From positions 3,816,580-3,880,579 of the forward strand of contig NC_087063.1 in the NCBI RefSeq assembly GCF_963678635.1: a stretch of DNA of 64,000 nucleotides. The letters run 5' to 3'. The translations under genes and the position numbers were made by a program. Under the pieces are notes generated by a model. The model was not told the DNA's origin. It did not search any database and worked only from the letters and a program-made list of their open reading frames with translations. The stretch is from Symsagittifera roscoffensis. Taxonomy: Eukaryota > Xenacoelomorpha > Acoela > Convolutidae. Below, one piece after another: positions 18,866-28,300 of this stretch (positions are counted from its first letter, which is position 1; each line of letters begins with the position of its first letter).

Positions 18866-20486
18866 TCCCGGGTCAGCAAAGAAATTGGAGCCGGGTAGCT
18901 GTCTGGATTCGACGTGTGGAAACGGAGAGCACACCTGCGATGGACGGTCATGCGTTAGAATACTGTCATTTCAAAAAGAAGACCTGGTCACTTGGTTCGA
19001 AGACATAACAGAAAGGGAGAAAAGTGAAGTGCAAATGGTAGCGGAGTGTTACGCGAGAACCACGGTGAATATAGCGACAGCTCTCGGATTCTTCTCGAGA
19101 ATGTGTAGTCTGCAGTCACTGGAAAGACTAGAATCTGAACATCATTTAGTGACGGCGTTGAGCGTAGAATCATGGCCCGGGGTGTTGCAGGTGACTCAAA
19201 AACACATCCGGAGCTGGAAGGTTGGTCTCGAGGCGGAAATGGGATTTCCCATGAGCGAAGCTTATGGCTTGCCATTGAACGCGAAATCGCTGATAGGGTC
19301 AATGATGGCCAACTTGTGCGGAAGTCACTACCCACTGCACATGGTGATGGTGGAAGCATCCAGCCAGAGAGTACTGGTGGACAAAGCCTTCTCAGTGCCC
19401 AAGTGCGTGAGGTTGGCTCGGATATCGCATCACTCGCACAAGTTGTTGAGAAAAATCAGAGGGACAGTACCAAAAGAATTGAGAGATGACTTGAGTGAAA
19501 TCTGGGGAGAAGAACTTTTGAAGTTGGAGAGAGAGAACACAAGCGATCACGAGAGACAAAACGTGATCGGAAAACCTGTGGGAAGTGCTCCAAACCTGGA
19601 AGATAACGACACGATGCATGAGAAAATGATGGAGCTTGAGCCTCTCTTGGAAGCCTCGGGGGAGCGTAACCTCAGGAGCATTGAAATCACCCATGGAGAA
19701 TGCCCATGCCACTGTTTAGCGCAAACGGTGTGGTATCCAGATCACAAGAACCTTTGCCTGGTGTGGGATATGGGAGAAATCCGGTCGATCGGACTACCGG
19801 ATCACCGACAGAAGGTGACGATCTTGGTAGTGAGTACGATCTTGGCTCTGAGATGGATAGAAGAGAATATAACGAAGTATCGGGAAGCGGGGACGCCAAC
19901 GGCAGAGTCAATATACGCGATAGACTACAGTAGGAGACTCGAGTTGTTTGAGACTGCGTGCAAGGTATTTGCCATACCAACGGAAGTCAGACATGTCTGG
20001 AGCCGTTTGAGGTATTTCCCATGGTTTCGGGCGACGCTGACGTCCTGGTTGTACATGACAACGAAAGATCACATGAGAAAACATCAAAAGGAGTATCGAC
20101 AGTTCCAGGCCGAGATTGGGCCGGAAGCTTTCAAGAGACCCCTGTTAACCCATCGTAATACAATCACGACAGGATGGAAGAGAGTGGGTAAGATGTCTAG
20201 AGACAATACCAAGGCGAGGGAATCGATATTAGAGGAGGACCTGGCGAAGAACGTGAGCTTGAGCCTGCACAACTCCTTTTGTTTGAACCGGGAATCTAGG
20301 GTGAAGGCACTACCCAACCAAGCAAAGAGGTTGCAAGAGCAAAGAGAATGGATGCGATCCTACGAGCAGCTTAAGGCTTGGGAGGAGATTGTGATTAGCT
20401 CCGATGATGAAGAGGAACTGTTGAGACAGTTTGCCGTATCTAGTACTTCAGGGTGCAGTACCTCCAAGGCGAAGAGTGCGAGATGA
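18852..20486 (+). CDS. Last unknown ORF of element 1 (544 residues)
   Basis: ATG at 18852 lies 14 bases inside the previous ORF, in another frame. I do not recognise the product. A Cys-rich start (six Cys within residues 4-34) is followed by a helical region with several W and H residues. Around residues 290-360 there is an E-x-P-C-x-C motif and a hydrophobic helix (ILVVSTILALRW). The C-terminus is acidic, then Ser-rich. The stop lies 30 bases before the polypurine tract, so this is the last gene of the element, the position held by env in retroviruses, but no signal peptide or clear transmembrane anchor is seen. Confidence 0.55.
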   Translation: MKICNPGSAKKLEPGSCLDSTCGNGEHTCDGRSCVRILSFQKEDLVTWFEDITEREKSEVQMVAECYARTTVNIATALGFFSRMCSLQSLERLESEHHLVTALSVESWPGVLQVTQKHIRSWKVGLEAEMGFPMSEAYGLPLNAKSLIGSMMANLCGSHYPLHMVMVEASSQRVLVDKAFSVPKCVRLARISHHSHKLLRKIRGTVPKELRDDLSEIWGEELLKLERENTSDHERQNVIGKPVGSAPNLEDNDTMHEKMMELEPLLEASGERNLRSIEITHGECPCHCLAQTVWYPDHKNLCLVWDMGEIRSIGLPDHRQKVTILVVSTILALRWIEENITKYREAGTPTAESIYAIDYSRRLELFETACKVFAIPTEVRHVWSRLRYFPWFRATLTSWLYMTTKDHMRKHQKEYRQFQAEIGPEAFKRPLLTHRNTITTGWKRVGKMSRDNTKARESILEEDLAKNVSLSLHNSFCLNRESRVKALPNQAKRLQEQREWMRSYEQLKAWEEIVISSDDEEELLRQFAVSSTSGCSTSKAKSAR

Positions 20487-20515
20487 GCAGGTGGCTCGAA
20501 TGGATCTTGAGTCTT

Positions 20516-20531
20516 GAGAGGGAAAGGGGGG
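20516..20531 (+). promoter_or_regulatory. Polypurine tract of element 1
   Basis: An uninterrupted run of 16 purines lies just after the last ORF (stop at 20484-20486) and two bases before a TG that starts the candidate LTR. This is the position expected for the plus-strand DNA primer of an LTR retroelement. Confidence 0.6.
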
Positions 20532-20533
20532 CT

Positions 20534-21821
20534 TGAGCGTGGATCCGGGTGAAACTTGGATTCACGAAAAAGAAGTTTTAACAAAGCAAATATTGTTATT
20601 AATATACTATATTTATTATATAAATCAAAATGCTGCATGACAATTTCCTGATTGAATAGGACAAAAGAAATTTTAAATGATTGGCTTGGAAAGCAAGAAT
20701 TCAAGGGTGCAGGTGTGTGCAGATTTTGATTGCTGTTTAGCGATAGTGTGAAAATTTTACATGGCTGTGAATTTTGGGGTGTAGATAAGCTTAAGTCTGC
20801 TGCAAACTTCTGTAAATGACCACTGGCACTGTATCTTGAGTAACACTCGGTTTTCTGGGACTCACTGGCAGAAGACAGCACGCGATGAGGACATCGATCT
20901 CGAGTCCGGGGAGTATGTGCCAGTCGGTCATATTCGGAAGTTTGACCTTGAGAGAAGCAAAAAACACTTGATTTTGGAGTGAAATTTAATTTTTCAAAAT
21001 TTCGAATGGAACCTGTCATGCACGATTTTCTCGCGATAACTGAAAATCAGAAAAGAGAAGTCAGAACGATCGAGTGACAATCGCGGGAAAGTTGCTAATT
21101 AAAACGGTGGGAAATTGCTATTCGCAATTTCTGTCACAATAGAACAAGAGAAGAGCTGTCCCATCTGAAACAGAGACAAGCGTATTCCCGAGAACTGGAT
21201 TGTCATTACTCGATTGGATTATTATTTGAACTGGACTAGAGTGAACCTTCGGTGGAAAGGTGGACAGCTTGAGTGTCCCAATGGTTCACGAGAACTTACA
21301 GTCTAGAGTAAAAACTTGTTCTTGTTATTAAAACTGACTAACATTAAACTCATTTTAGTTACTTTATTAATTCTTGAGTTGCTCACCGACTTATTTACTT
21401 CCTGGTTCTTGAGCGTGCTACAATGTGAGTACTAATTTAAATTTCTAGAGTGTGTTTTATAATTGTTATGTTGAGGTAAGGCGAGTTTTAGGTTGATCCA
21501 TCTGAAATGGATCAAAGTTCCACTGTCTAATAAAAAGTAACTTAACGGATTGTTCCAACCCGGTTTTTAACGGCGTTCATGTATTTTGGGTATCTAGAGA
21601 CCTGAGTATGGGGACGTTATTAATTCTAGAGTGGGGGGATATTTTAGTAGTAGCCTTTAAGCTGTAACGGGTCGTAGTCTCATGTCACAAGCGAACCGAA
21701 TTGGCTCCGACTGATTTGAGGTACAAAAACACAAGAGATAGTGTCCCTGACTCTTGAGCCAATGGTTATAGGGCCTATTTTTCTTAAGCCTCATGTGTGA
21801 CTGCAGTAGACGAATGTTACA
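20534..21821 (+). repeat. Candidate 3' LTR of element 1
   Basis: This stretch directly follows the purine tract GAGAGGGAAAGGGGGG (20516-20531), begins TGAGCG and ends TTACA. Its last bases match the first bases of the window. It contains a TATA-like AT run near 20600-20630 and an AATAAA at 21529-21534, and it has no long plus-strand ORF. A 7-bp inverted repeat, GATCCAT/ATGGATC, lies at about 21494-21512. The other LTR is outside the window, so the limits are inferred from the TG/CA ends and the purine tract only. Confidence 0.55.
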
Positions 21822-22182
21822 TTAAGTGGGCGACTGTTACATTGCTCCGATGCTAATTTAACGTTCAATTGTTTTAATTGTAATTTTTTCTTAAAATACA
21901 CATTTTGAAAGACTAATCGAGACAACGATTTGAAAGTTTGGTACATCTAGTATTTTCTCTCGATTTTTTTTCGACAGCTGCTTTCGTATTATTTTCTGCC
22001 AACAGAGGTGTCACGCTATGTTTGTGGTTGTATCGCAAGTGGTGCAATGCTCGGCTTCGCTTCTGTAAAATAAACTGTTAGGTGGGATTTCTAAGCTATT
22101 TTGGTCATAGCATGATTTCTGGGATGTTGTAACTGACTTGAAAAGCCACATCTGCAAATTTTTGATAATTGTTTCAGTTAAA
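21822..22182 (+). other. Upstream region of the FAM161-like gene
   Basis: AT-rich sequence between the end of element 1 and the first ATG. A second TGTTACATT follows the LTR end at 21834-21842. The only clear signal is the acceptor GATAATTGTTTCAG ending at 22176, six bases before the ATG. That fits either a 5' UTR intron or a trans-splicing acceptor. Confidence 0.5.
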
Positions 22183-24042
22183 ATGACGGAAACCAGCAGC
22201 AGCTTGAATGACGATGAGTTTTACCAGAAGCTCATGCAGCTGCGAGAAGAGCAAAAAGCGACGATGAAACAGTTAGAATCGCTCTATGCAGCTAAAATGG
22301 AAGCGCAGGGAACGGAAGTTGAAGTCACCGGCAGTGCTGAAAATCTAGAACTCCTGGCTGCTCAAAATATTCAAATATCAGACGCACGGTTAGCTGATTT
22401 GGAGCGTGAGTACAGAGATCTATCTCTAGCAGACTTCCCAACCAACGACAATGCAGAGTCGCAAGACATAGACCATAATCAGAACGGAAACTTCGAAAGA
22501 GTATCGGCAGATAGAATGTGGGATGGCGTAGCAATCACCGACTACATGAATCGGTTAGACTTGGAGCACGAAAGAAATTTAGATGACATTGAAATGACAC
22601 TTAAAAGGCATCGAATGAATTCTCTTTCGAAGAAGACAGATGATTGGAAACCCTCGATCACAGTTCCGAAACCATTTAGTATGACCATCCGTGAGTACCA
22701 AAAGCCAAAAAAGAAGTCCAGATCACAGCAAATTTTCGAACTAGAACAGGAACAAAAACGACTCTCCGAAATGAAGGAGCTGACTAAAAAGTTCAAAGCA
22801 AACCCAATTCCGGGCCACACGTTTCTGCCTCTCTACGAAACAATGCAAGATAAAGACAAAAATGTCAGATCTAGCTCGAAAGAAAAGCGAAAGTTTGATC
22901 TCCAAAGCATGACAAAACCTTTCAAGTTCACTGACAGGGACAACGACTATGCTAGGATTTCGAAACTTTCGAAAAGCATCGATAAAATGATTGCCGACGA
23001 AAGCGAACGTCCGCCCCAGTTTAAGGCAAAACCAGTTCCTCGGAAGGTCTTAGATAAACCTAGTGTTACCGAAAAAATGCAGGAAGAGGAATTGTTTAGG
23101 CAAATGAGATGTAAATTGCGAGCACAGACTTTGCTGCGTCAAAGTAAGGCGCCAGTATCTTCACCAGAAGTTTCAAAAACTGCCAGCAGAAAAAATAAAA
23201 AGGCACCTTCTGATTCGAGAAACTCTCTCCCAAGGAGATCTAGGAGCGCTTTGAGTCATTCGGTACCAGACTTCGACGCCCAGTATAAAAAATTTCTGAA
23301 TGAAGCCGAGAAGAACCGAACAATGAAAGAATCCACTGTCTGTAAGCCATTTACAATGCGTACTGAGCAAAAACATTCAGCAAAGGTAGAAAAGTGCGTA
23401 AAAGCGGATCTGGATATTCGAAGTCGACCATTGTCTGGACGTGCAGCCCTGAGTCCAGCTCAATCAGGCGCTCCGATTCGCAAGCACAAAACTTATAAAA
23501 GCGACACAATTCCACCCAAGATAACCAAATCTTTCGAACTGATGGCTTCGAAGAATCGCGAAAAGTTGAGCGAGTCGGCCCGAGAATCTAAATTGAACGA
23601 ATATGAGGCGAAGAAGAAGAAAGCTAAAGAACAGGCTTTAAGAAAGCACATTGCCATGAAAGCTGCTGCGAATGATAACAGATTGCTTCTTGAAGAATCC
23701 AGAGCACGCAAGGTTCAAGAGTTTCGAGAGCAGCAACGCGAATTGGAAATGGAGTACCAACAAAAGTTGGCAAGTATGTCTGATCGTCTAGAAAATAGGC
23801 AGCTTCTGTTTGAGAGGGCGTCTGAAATCAATGCGAAAAAAGAAGCGGATAAAAGATACATAGAAACGCTGAGGAATGCAGGGATTGATGATGACTTGTT
23901 CAACAGTATCACGTCAGCTGGCAGAGGGTCATCTTATGACCTGAAGGTCGAAGACTTCAATGACAGTTTGGTCGATGAAAATTTGGACGATTCATATGCT
24001 AGTGATTTCGACAGTTCCGATAAGCTAACACCTGAGCACTAG
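22183..24042 (+). CDS. FAM161-family (UPF0564) ciliary/centrosomal protein
   Basis: 619 residues without introns. I start at the ATG at 22183, because a TTTCAG acceptor ends at 22176; an in-frame CTG/TTG extension upstream would lie in the intron. The family pattern is clear: repeated K-P-F-x-(M/F)-T segments at about residues 163, 245 and 388, and basic F-K-A-(N/K)-P-(I/V)-P segments at about 204 and 280, one followed by FLPLYETM. The C-terminal 170 residues are a long helical region with AMKAAANDNR and a conserved Gln/Glu-rich coiled coil. In vertebrates FAM161A/B bind microtubules at the centriole and ciliary base, and FAM161A loss causes retinal degeneration. The stop is TAG. AATAAA-like signals lie near 24375. 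Confidence 0.8.
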   Translation: MTETSSSLNDDEFYQKLMQLREEQKATMKQLESLYAAKMEAQGTEVEVTGSAENLELLAAQNIQISDARLADLEREYRDLSLADFPTNDNAESQDIDHNQNGNFERVSADRMWDGVAITDYMNRLDLEHERNLDDIEMTLKRHRMNSLSKKTDDWKPSITVPKPFSMTIREYQKPKKKSRSQQIFELEQEQKRLSEMKELTKKFKANPIPGHTFLPLYETMQDKDKNVRSSSKEKRKFDLQSMTKPFKFTDRDNDYARISKLSKSIDKMIADESERPPQFKAKPVPRKVLDKPSVTEKMQEEELFRQMRCKLRAQTLLRQSKAPVSSPEVSKTASRKNKKAPSDSRNSLPRRSRSALSHSVPDFDAQYKKFLNEAEKNRTMKESTVCKPFTMRTEQKHSAKVEKCVKADLDIRSRPLSGRAALSPAQSGAPIRKHKTYKSDTIPPKITKSFELMASKNREKLSESARESKLNEYEAKKKKAKEQALRKHIAMKAAANDNRLLLEESRARKVQEFREQQRELEMEYQQKLASMSDRLENRQLLFERASEINAKKEADKRYIETLRNAGIDDDLFNSITSAGRGSSYDLKVEDFNDSLVDENLDDSYASDFDSSDKLTPEH

Positions 24043-25380
24043 TCCTTGTAATGAATTCCTAATAGATTTCAAGTCAACTCTTTGAGTTATTTTTCTCCTA
24101 TACTATTTTTAAGTTTCACAACATTGAATTTCATTGAAGTTGGCCTGGTTATAGGGAGAAACTTAATTCCAATTCAATTTGATCAAAGATATCTGTAAAT
24201 AGCTATGTACGTATGTAAAAAGTTTAATTTCATAATTGGTTTTTTAAAAATTTTATCCTTACGTTGCATTGAGTGTCGTGGTACATCAAAATACGTGTAC
24301 CCCATTATGTGAGAGAAATCATAACGTTAAATAGCATAGGAATATGTCTATTAAAATGAGTAAAATACTACTTAGAATAAAACAAAAATGAGCAAGAACC
24401 TGTTGTTCTCCGTTTCCTTAATCCTGCTATCAGCTTAGTGTGTTATTACGAACCTTGTTTTTTTCTAAATTAACTCGCAAATAAAACTGTTCCCTTATTT
24501 GGAAATTTCACTGTAGCATTGGAAATTGCATAGCATCTGTTCTCTGCTTAATTTGTGGCTCGTGTTTGGAACCTATTAAGATTCCGTGTCTGAGTGTAAA
24601 GTGTGCGAGTCTCTGAATCGCTAGGTAACAGGTTCGAATCTCAGAGGTTGCTGATTTTTTTTCTACTAATTCGAGGCTTATTTCTAATTTTAATTATTGC
24701 ACTTTATAGATCTGCTTTTTTTCGTGTTCTCACAAATTTTTATTAAGAGTCAATGAACATAGTGAAGTCTCTTATAGAGGTCTTGATTGTTTTCATGAAA
24801 AAGTCTTATAATGTGTTCAGCACAAAAACGCTCAATTTTGATAGTTTCGAAAGTGGATTTTAATTTTCAGAATTTCCTGCGGAATAAAGAGTTCACCTTT
24901 TGAACCAGTGTGTAACAAATTGGGTTAATTTTATCAACAAGTTCCAATCATAAGTTGATCTTGTAATTCAAAGAGCTTAAGGGCCATTTTTTTTCTTTGA
25001 AATTCAAAAGGCCTGTCTGTTTCCTTCCGTTCAGTGTCTCTTTCTAACTTTCTGTTGGCTATGATCTTCTTTTTCGAGGGAAGTACTTTTGAGTGGTTGG
25101 ATGTTATCAGACAATTTCAGTTGTTCAACTCCTGATATTGTTAAGAGTCGTTTTATGTTCAAGAGTTTTTTTAATGTTTAAGAGACGCTTAATGTTCAAT
25201 TGCAACTTCTCTAAAAACCAACCATTTCAGATAAAAATTTTTCATTTGAGATATTTTCGCATTTATATATCACATCTAAAAACAAACCAATTAATTTAAT
25301 TGATCATCTGAATGTGGGTTATTGGTATTTCTTGTAGTTGTGTTGAAAGGAAAGTACATTTCAGAACTTTTTTGTTAAAC
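24043..25380 (+). other. Region between the FAM161-like gene and the RNA-binding-protein gene
   Basis: Holds the 3' UTR of the upstream gene (AATAAA near 24375), a tRNA-like repeat head at about 24575-24660, its repeat body (24750-25070), and the acceptor GTACATTTCAG ending at 25361 just before the next ATG. No coding sequence is supported. Confidence 0.6.
24575..25070 (+). repeat. tRNA-headed SINE-like repeat, copy 1
   Basis: A tRNA-like head with a GGTTCGAATC B box (24631-24640) and a GCGA/TCGC anticodon-like stem ends in a T run. The body starts about 24750 (AATGAACATAGTGAAGTCTC) and runs to the TGTTGGCTATG segment near 25060, shared with the copies at 29428 and 38160. Confidence 0.55.
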
Positions 25381-28300
25381 ATGGAACGCAGAACTGACTT
25401 TGGTGGCCGAAGAAACGACGTGTACTCTCGAGAACCGGCTCGAGTCGGCGGCAGCTTGTACGGAGACAGAGACCGAGAGAGGGGCGAGCGAAGGGGAGTG
25501 GGTGGGGGTAGAAGAGACGACCCGGATGAACAACGGAGGAAAATGTTCTGTGGAGGACTAAGCGTGGAGACATCGAAAGAAACAGTCGAGACTTATTTCT
25601 CCAGATTTGGACCTCTACAAGAAGTCATCATGGTCCCTGAGTAAGTTTGACATTACTTGTTTAGTTTGTTGTTTTGTTACGAGTTTGATATCTGTTCCTT
25701 GGATTGGTTTGGATCATTCAAAAGTTCATTGTAACTTTTCCAACTGTCTGTTGGCTATTTTTGTTCAAATTTTCTTCAGCTTGTTACTTTACTTCCAAGT
25801 GATCCTGCCATTTAAGTGTTAATGAAAAGTGAGCTTTTCATTATTTAGTTCGACTGATTTTTGTAGCATTTTAGCTATAAAAACTTTTGCAATAATTCAA
25901 TAAAATCAAGGGGCTTTTTTCTTTCCCCTCCTGTGAAACTTTAAGTATTTTTTCTTTTTTGATTGAGAAAAATTGACATGCGGCCTGATCAGGCCATTCA
26001 AAATATAATTGATATTTATACTTAACCTTCTGAAACCCTCCGCAGAGCATTGAATTGATGCTTATGTGAGGTGGGGGAGGGAAGGAAAAGAACCAATCAA
26101 TGATATATCAAGTATCAAAGAGTAATCACATGCTGTATTTTTTTTATTACTCATTGTTAATGGTAAATTTGCATACAACGAGAATTTAAATATGAAGCAC
26201 CAGAAACAGTGAGGGGACAGTTAACGAACCCAATTTGGTTACCAACACTACCCGGTATTGGAATTCTAAATTTAAATGAAGTCAGCTCTCCAAAGTGGGA
26301 ATTTGTGTGTTCTAGTAGTCGAACTGGGAGACCTCGTGGCTTCTGCTTCATCATCTTCCAAGACCAGTCCTCTCTTGACCTGGTGCTAGCTGAGAGGTCT
26401 CACAACATAGAGGGCCGTAATGTAGAGTGCACGCGTGCAGTAGGCAGAGAAGTTAGTTGAGATTGCTTCTTTTTTGTCATCTTTTTCAACTTTTTGCAAA
26501 AGAGTTAAGTTGGTTCCAGGTTTTGACGAATTGGAGTCTTTAATAACTCTTGCGCTCGAATTAGAGCAAATAGCGAATCATAGGTAGTCAAAAGATAGAT
26601 TCAATCTATACTTTGGCTGTTAATTTCTGGTGCAATTCCATTTAGAGTCTCATTTTTTGAGCAAATAGAATCAAATAGATCTGAGATGAAAATTATCATG
26701 AAAAATATTAGACACTTTTTTTCCTCTGGGCTCTTGGCAAAGAATAGCTTTTGTTCTTGTTCGAGCGAGAAATTAAATTCATGATTCTTTAAAATTAATT
26801 AAAAAACGTGAAATCTCGGTCTCTTTTCGACTTTAAGTCAGTATGTTTGTGTAAAGATACCCACAAGATACCGGCAAGTTATTGTTCCTGGGAATTGTAT
26901 TTGCCAGTATATTTACAATTCAATTAACGTCAGATACAGTATCTTTCTAGAGGCTTACTCGAAGATGGGATAGAAAATGCAAAAATTGGAAAAATTACAA
27001 GTTTTTATCATAAATTTAAGAATGGATACCTGCTAGGTAACAACGAGCTGGCAACTTTAGTTTTCAGTTTTTAATTTTTGTGTAATTTCAGTACCTTGGT
27101 TAAATGCTACAGGACAATCAACTATAGGTTGCGATTTATGTGAAAAAATATGACCCTCCAGAACCTTTTAGTTTAGGAGATATGGCCCTTTTTATGATTT
27201 TTTGAATTTTTTCTCAATAATTATTTTCCCGAAAACTTAGAAAATTTTCTTCATTTTTTTTGTTTTTGTTTTTTGAAGCGACGTGTTCCCATGCCGGAGC
27301 ATCAGCTGAACTGCTATAGGTAGCGCTATGAAGAAAAATATGTTTTCAATTTAGGTAAAAATCAAAATCACGTATTTTTTTGTTTTTTGTTAATTTCTTC
27401 ATAAAAAAAAAAAAACTTATTTTCTTTCTTTTGTTTGATGTTAAATTCAGTATGTGTGCTATATAAGGGCAAAATTTATGTGGACCAATGGTCTCGTTAG
27501 TTGTCCATTCCGATGATAAATGCATTGATGAAATTACTTTTGTTTTGCTAATGACTATATTTATCAATCGGAAAAATAAATTCTTTCTTTCTTTCTTTTT
27601 TGTGTCCACGACATATAACCGACCTAACGGAACCCGATTTATCTCAGGGCCGAGCCGAGGCAGGAACAGTTCATTCTAGTTTCGTGGTTCTAAACAAGTC
27701 TTGAACGTGTTGCATGCATTTTATGTTTTTGTATTTTTTTTACTTCGGTTTCCTCTTCCTTGTACGACGTAAAAAAAAATTGTTTATAAAAGGGTTTTTT
27801 TAATTAATGCGGAATTATTGTCAATATTGGTGACTTTGCGAATTTCAGCGGTCAAAAAACTATAGGATCTGTTAATTAAATTGTTCAGAGACGGTTTTTA
27901 CACGTGGAAATCAGTGCTAAACTGAAATTCGACGTCGAAATGAGCAGTTTTATGTTAAGTTGCTTCGTTCAGGTTCGTTGACTGAAAAAGATATTGCCAA
28001 CAATTTGGCCTTAACTGTATTTAGTACTACAGCATTAGGAAGTTTCTATTCAACGTGATCATTATTTCAGGAAGTTCGCAATAACCCCGGATCGATCAGA
28101 AAGACAAAGCGGGTATACCTTGCCAGAACAAAAGACCTAACAGAAGAGGAGATAGCAGATTACTTTGAAACGTACATTGGCAAGGAGCTAGGGAATGTCG
28201 AGGCTGTTGAGCTGATGAAAAACAAAGACACGGGAGTTCACAGAGGGTTTGGTTTCATTAACTTCTCATCCTTTGAGGCAGCGGACAAAGTGTGCGGTTA

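Larger units (their letters stand above)
1..21821 (+). mobile_element. Giant Ty3/gypsy-type LTR retroelement with accessory genes (element 1)
   Basis: The order gag - protease - RT - RNase H - integrase is seen directly and is that of Ty3/gypsy elements. Downstream lie about 10 kb of extra plus-strand ORFs (macro domain, coiled coil, SGNH, two unknown). A purine tract at 20516-20531 is followed by a TG...CA segment, 20534-21821, which I read as the 3' LTR. The first 12 bases of the window equal 21811-21822, so the 5' LTR probably ends at about base 11 and lies outside the window. Full length would be roughly 23 kb, far above the usual 5-8 kb. The coding part is clearly richer in G and C than the flanks. 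Giant LTR elements of this size are known, for example Burro in planarians; I do not claim it is that family. Three in-frame stops interrupt it, so this copy may or may not be active. Confidence 0.85.
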
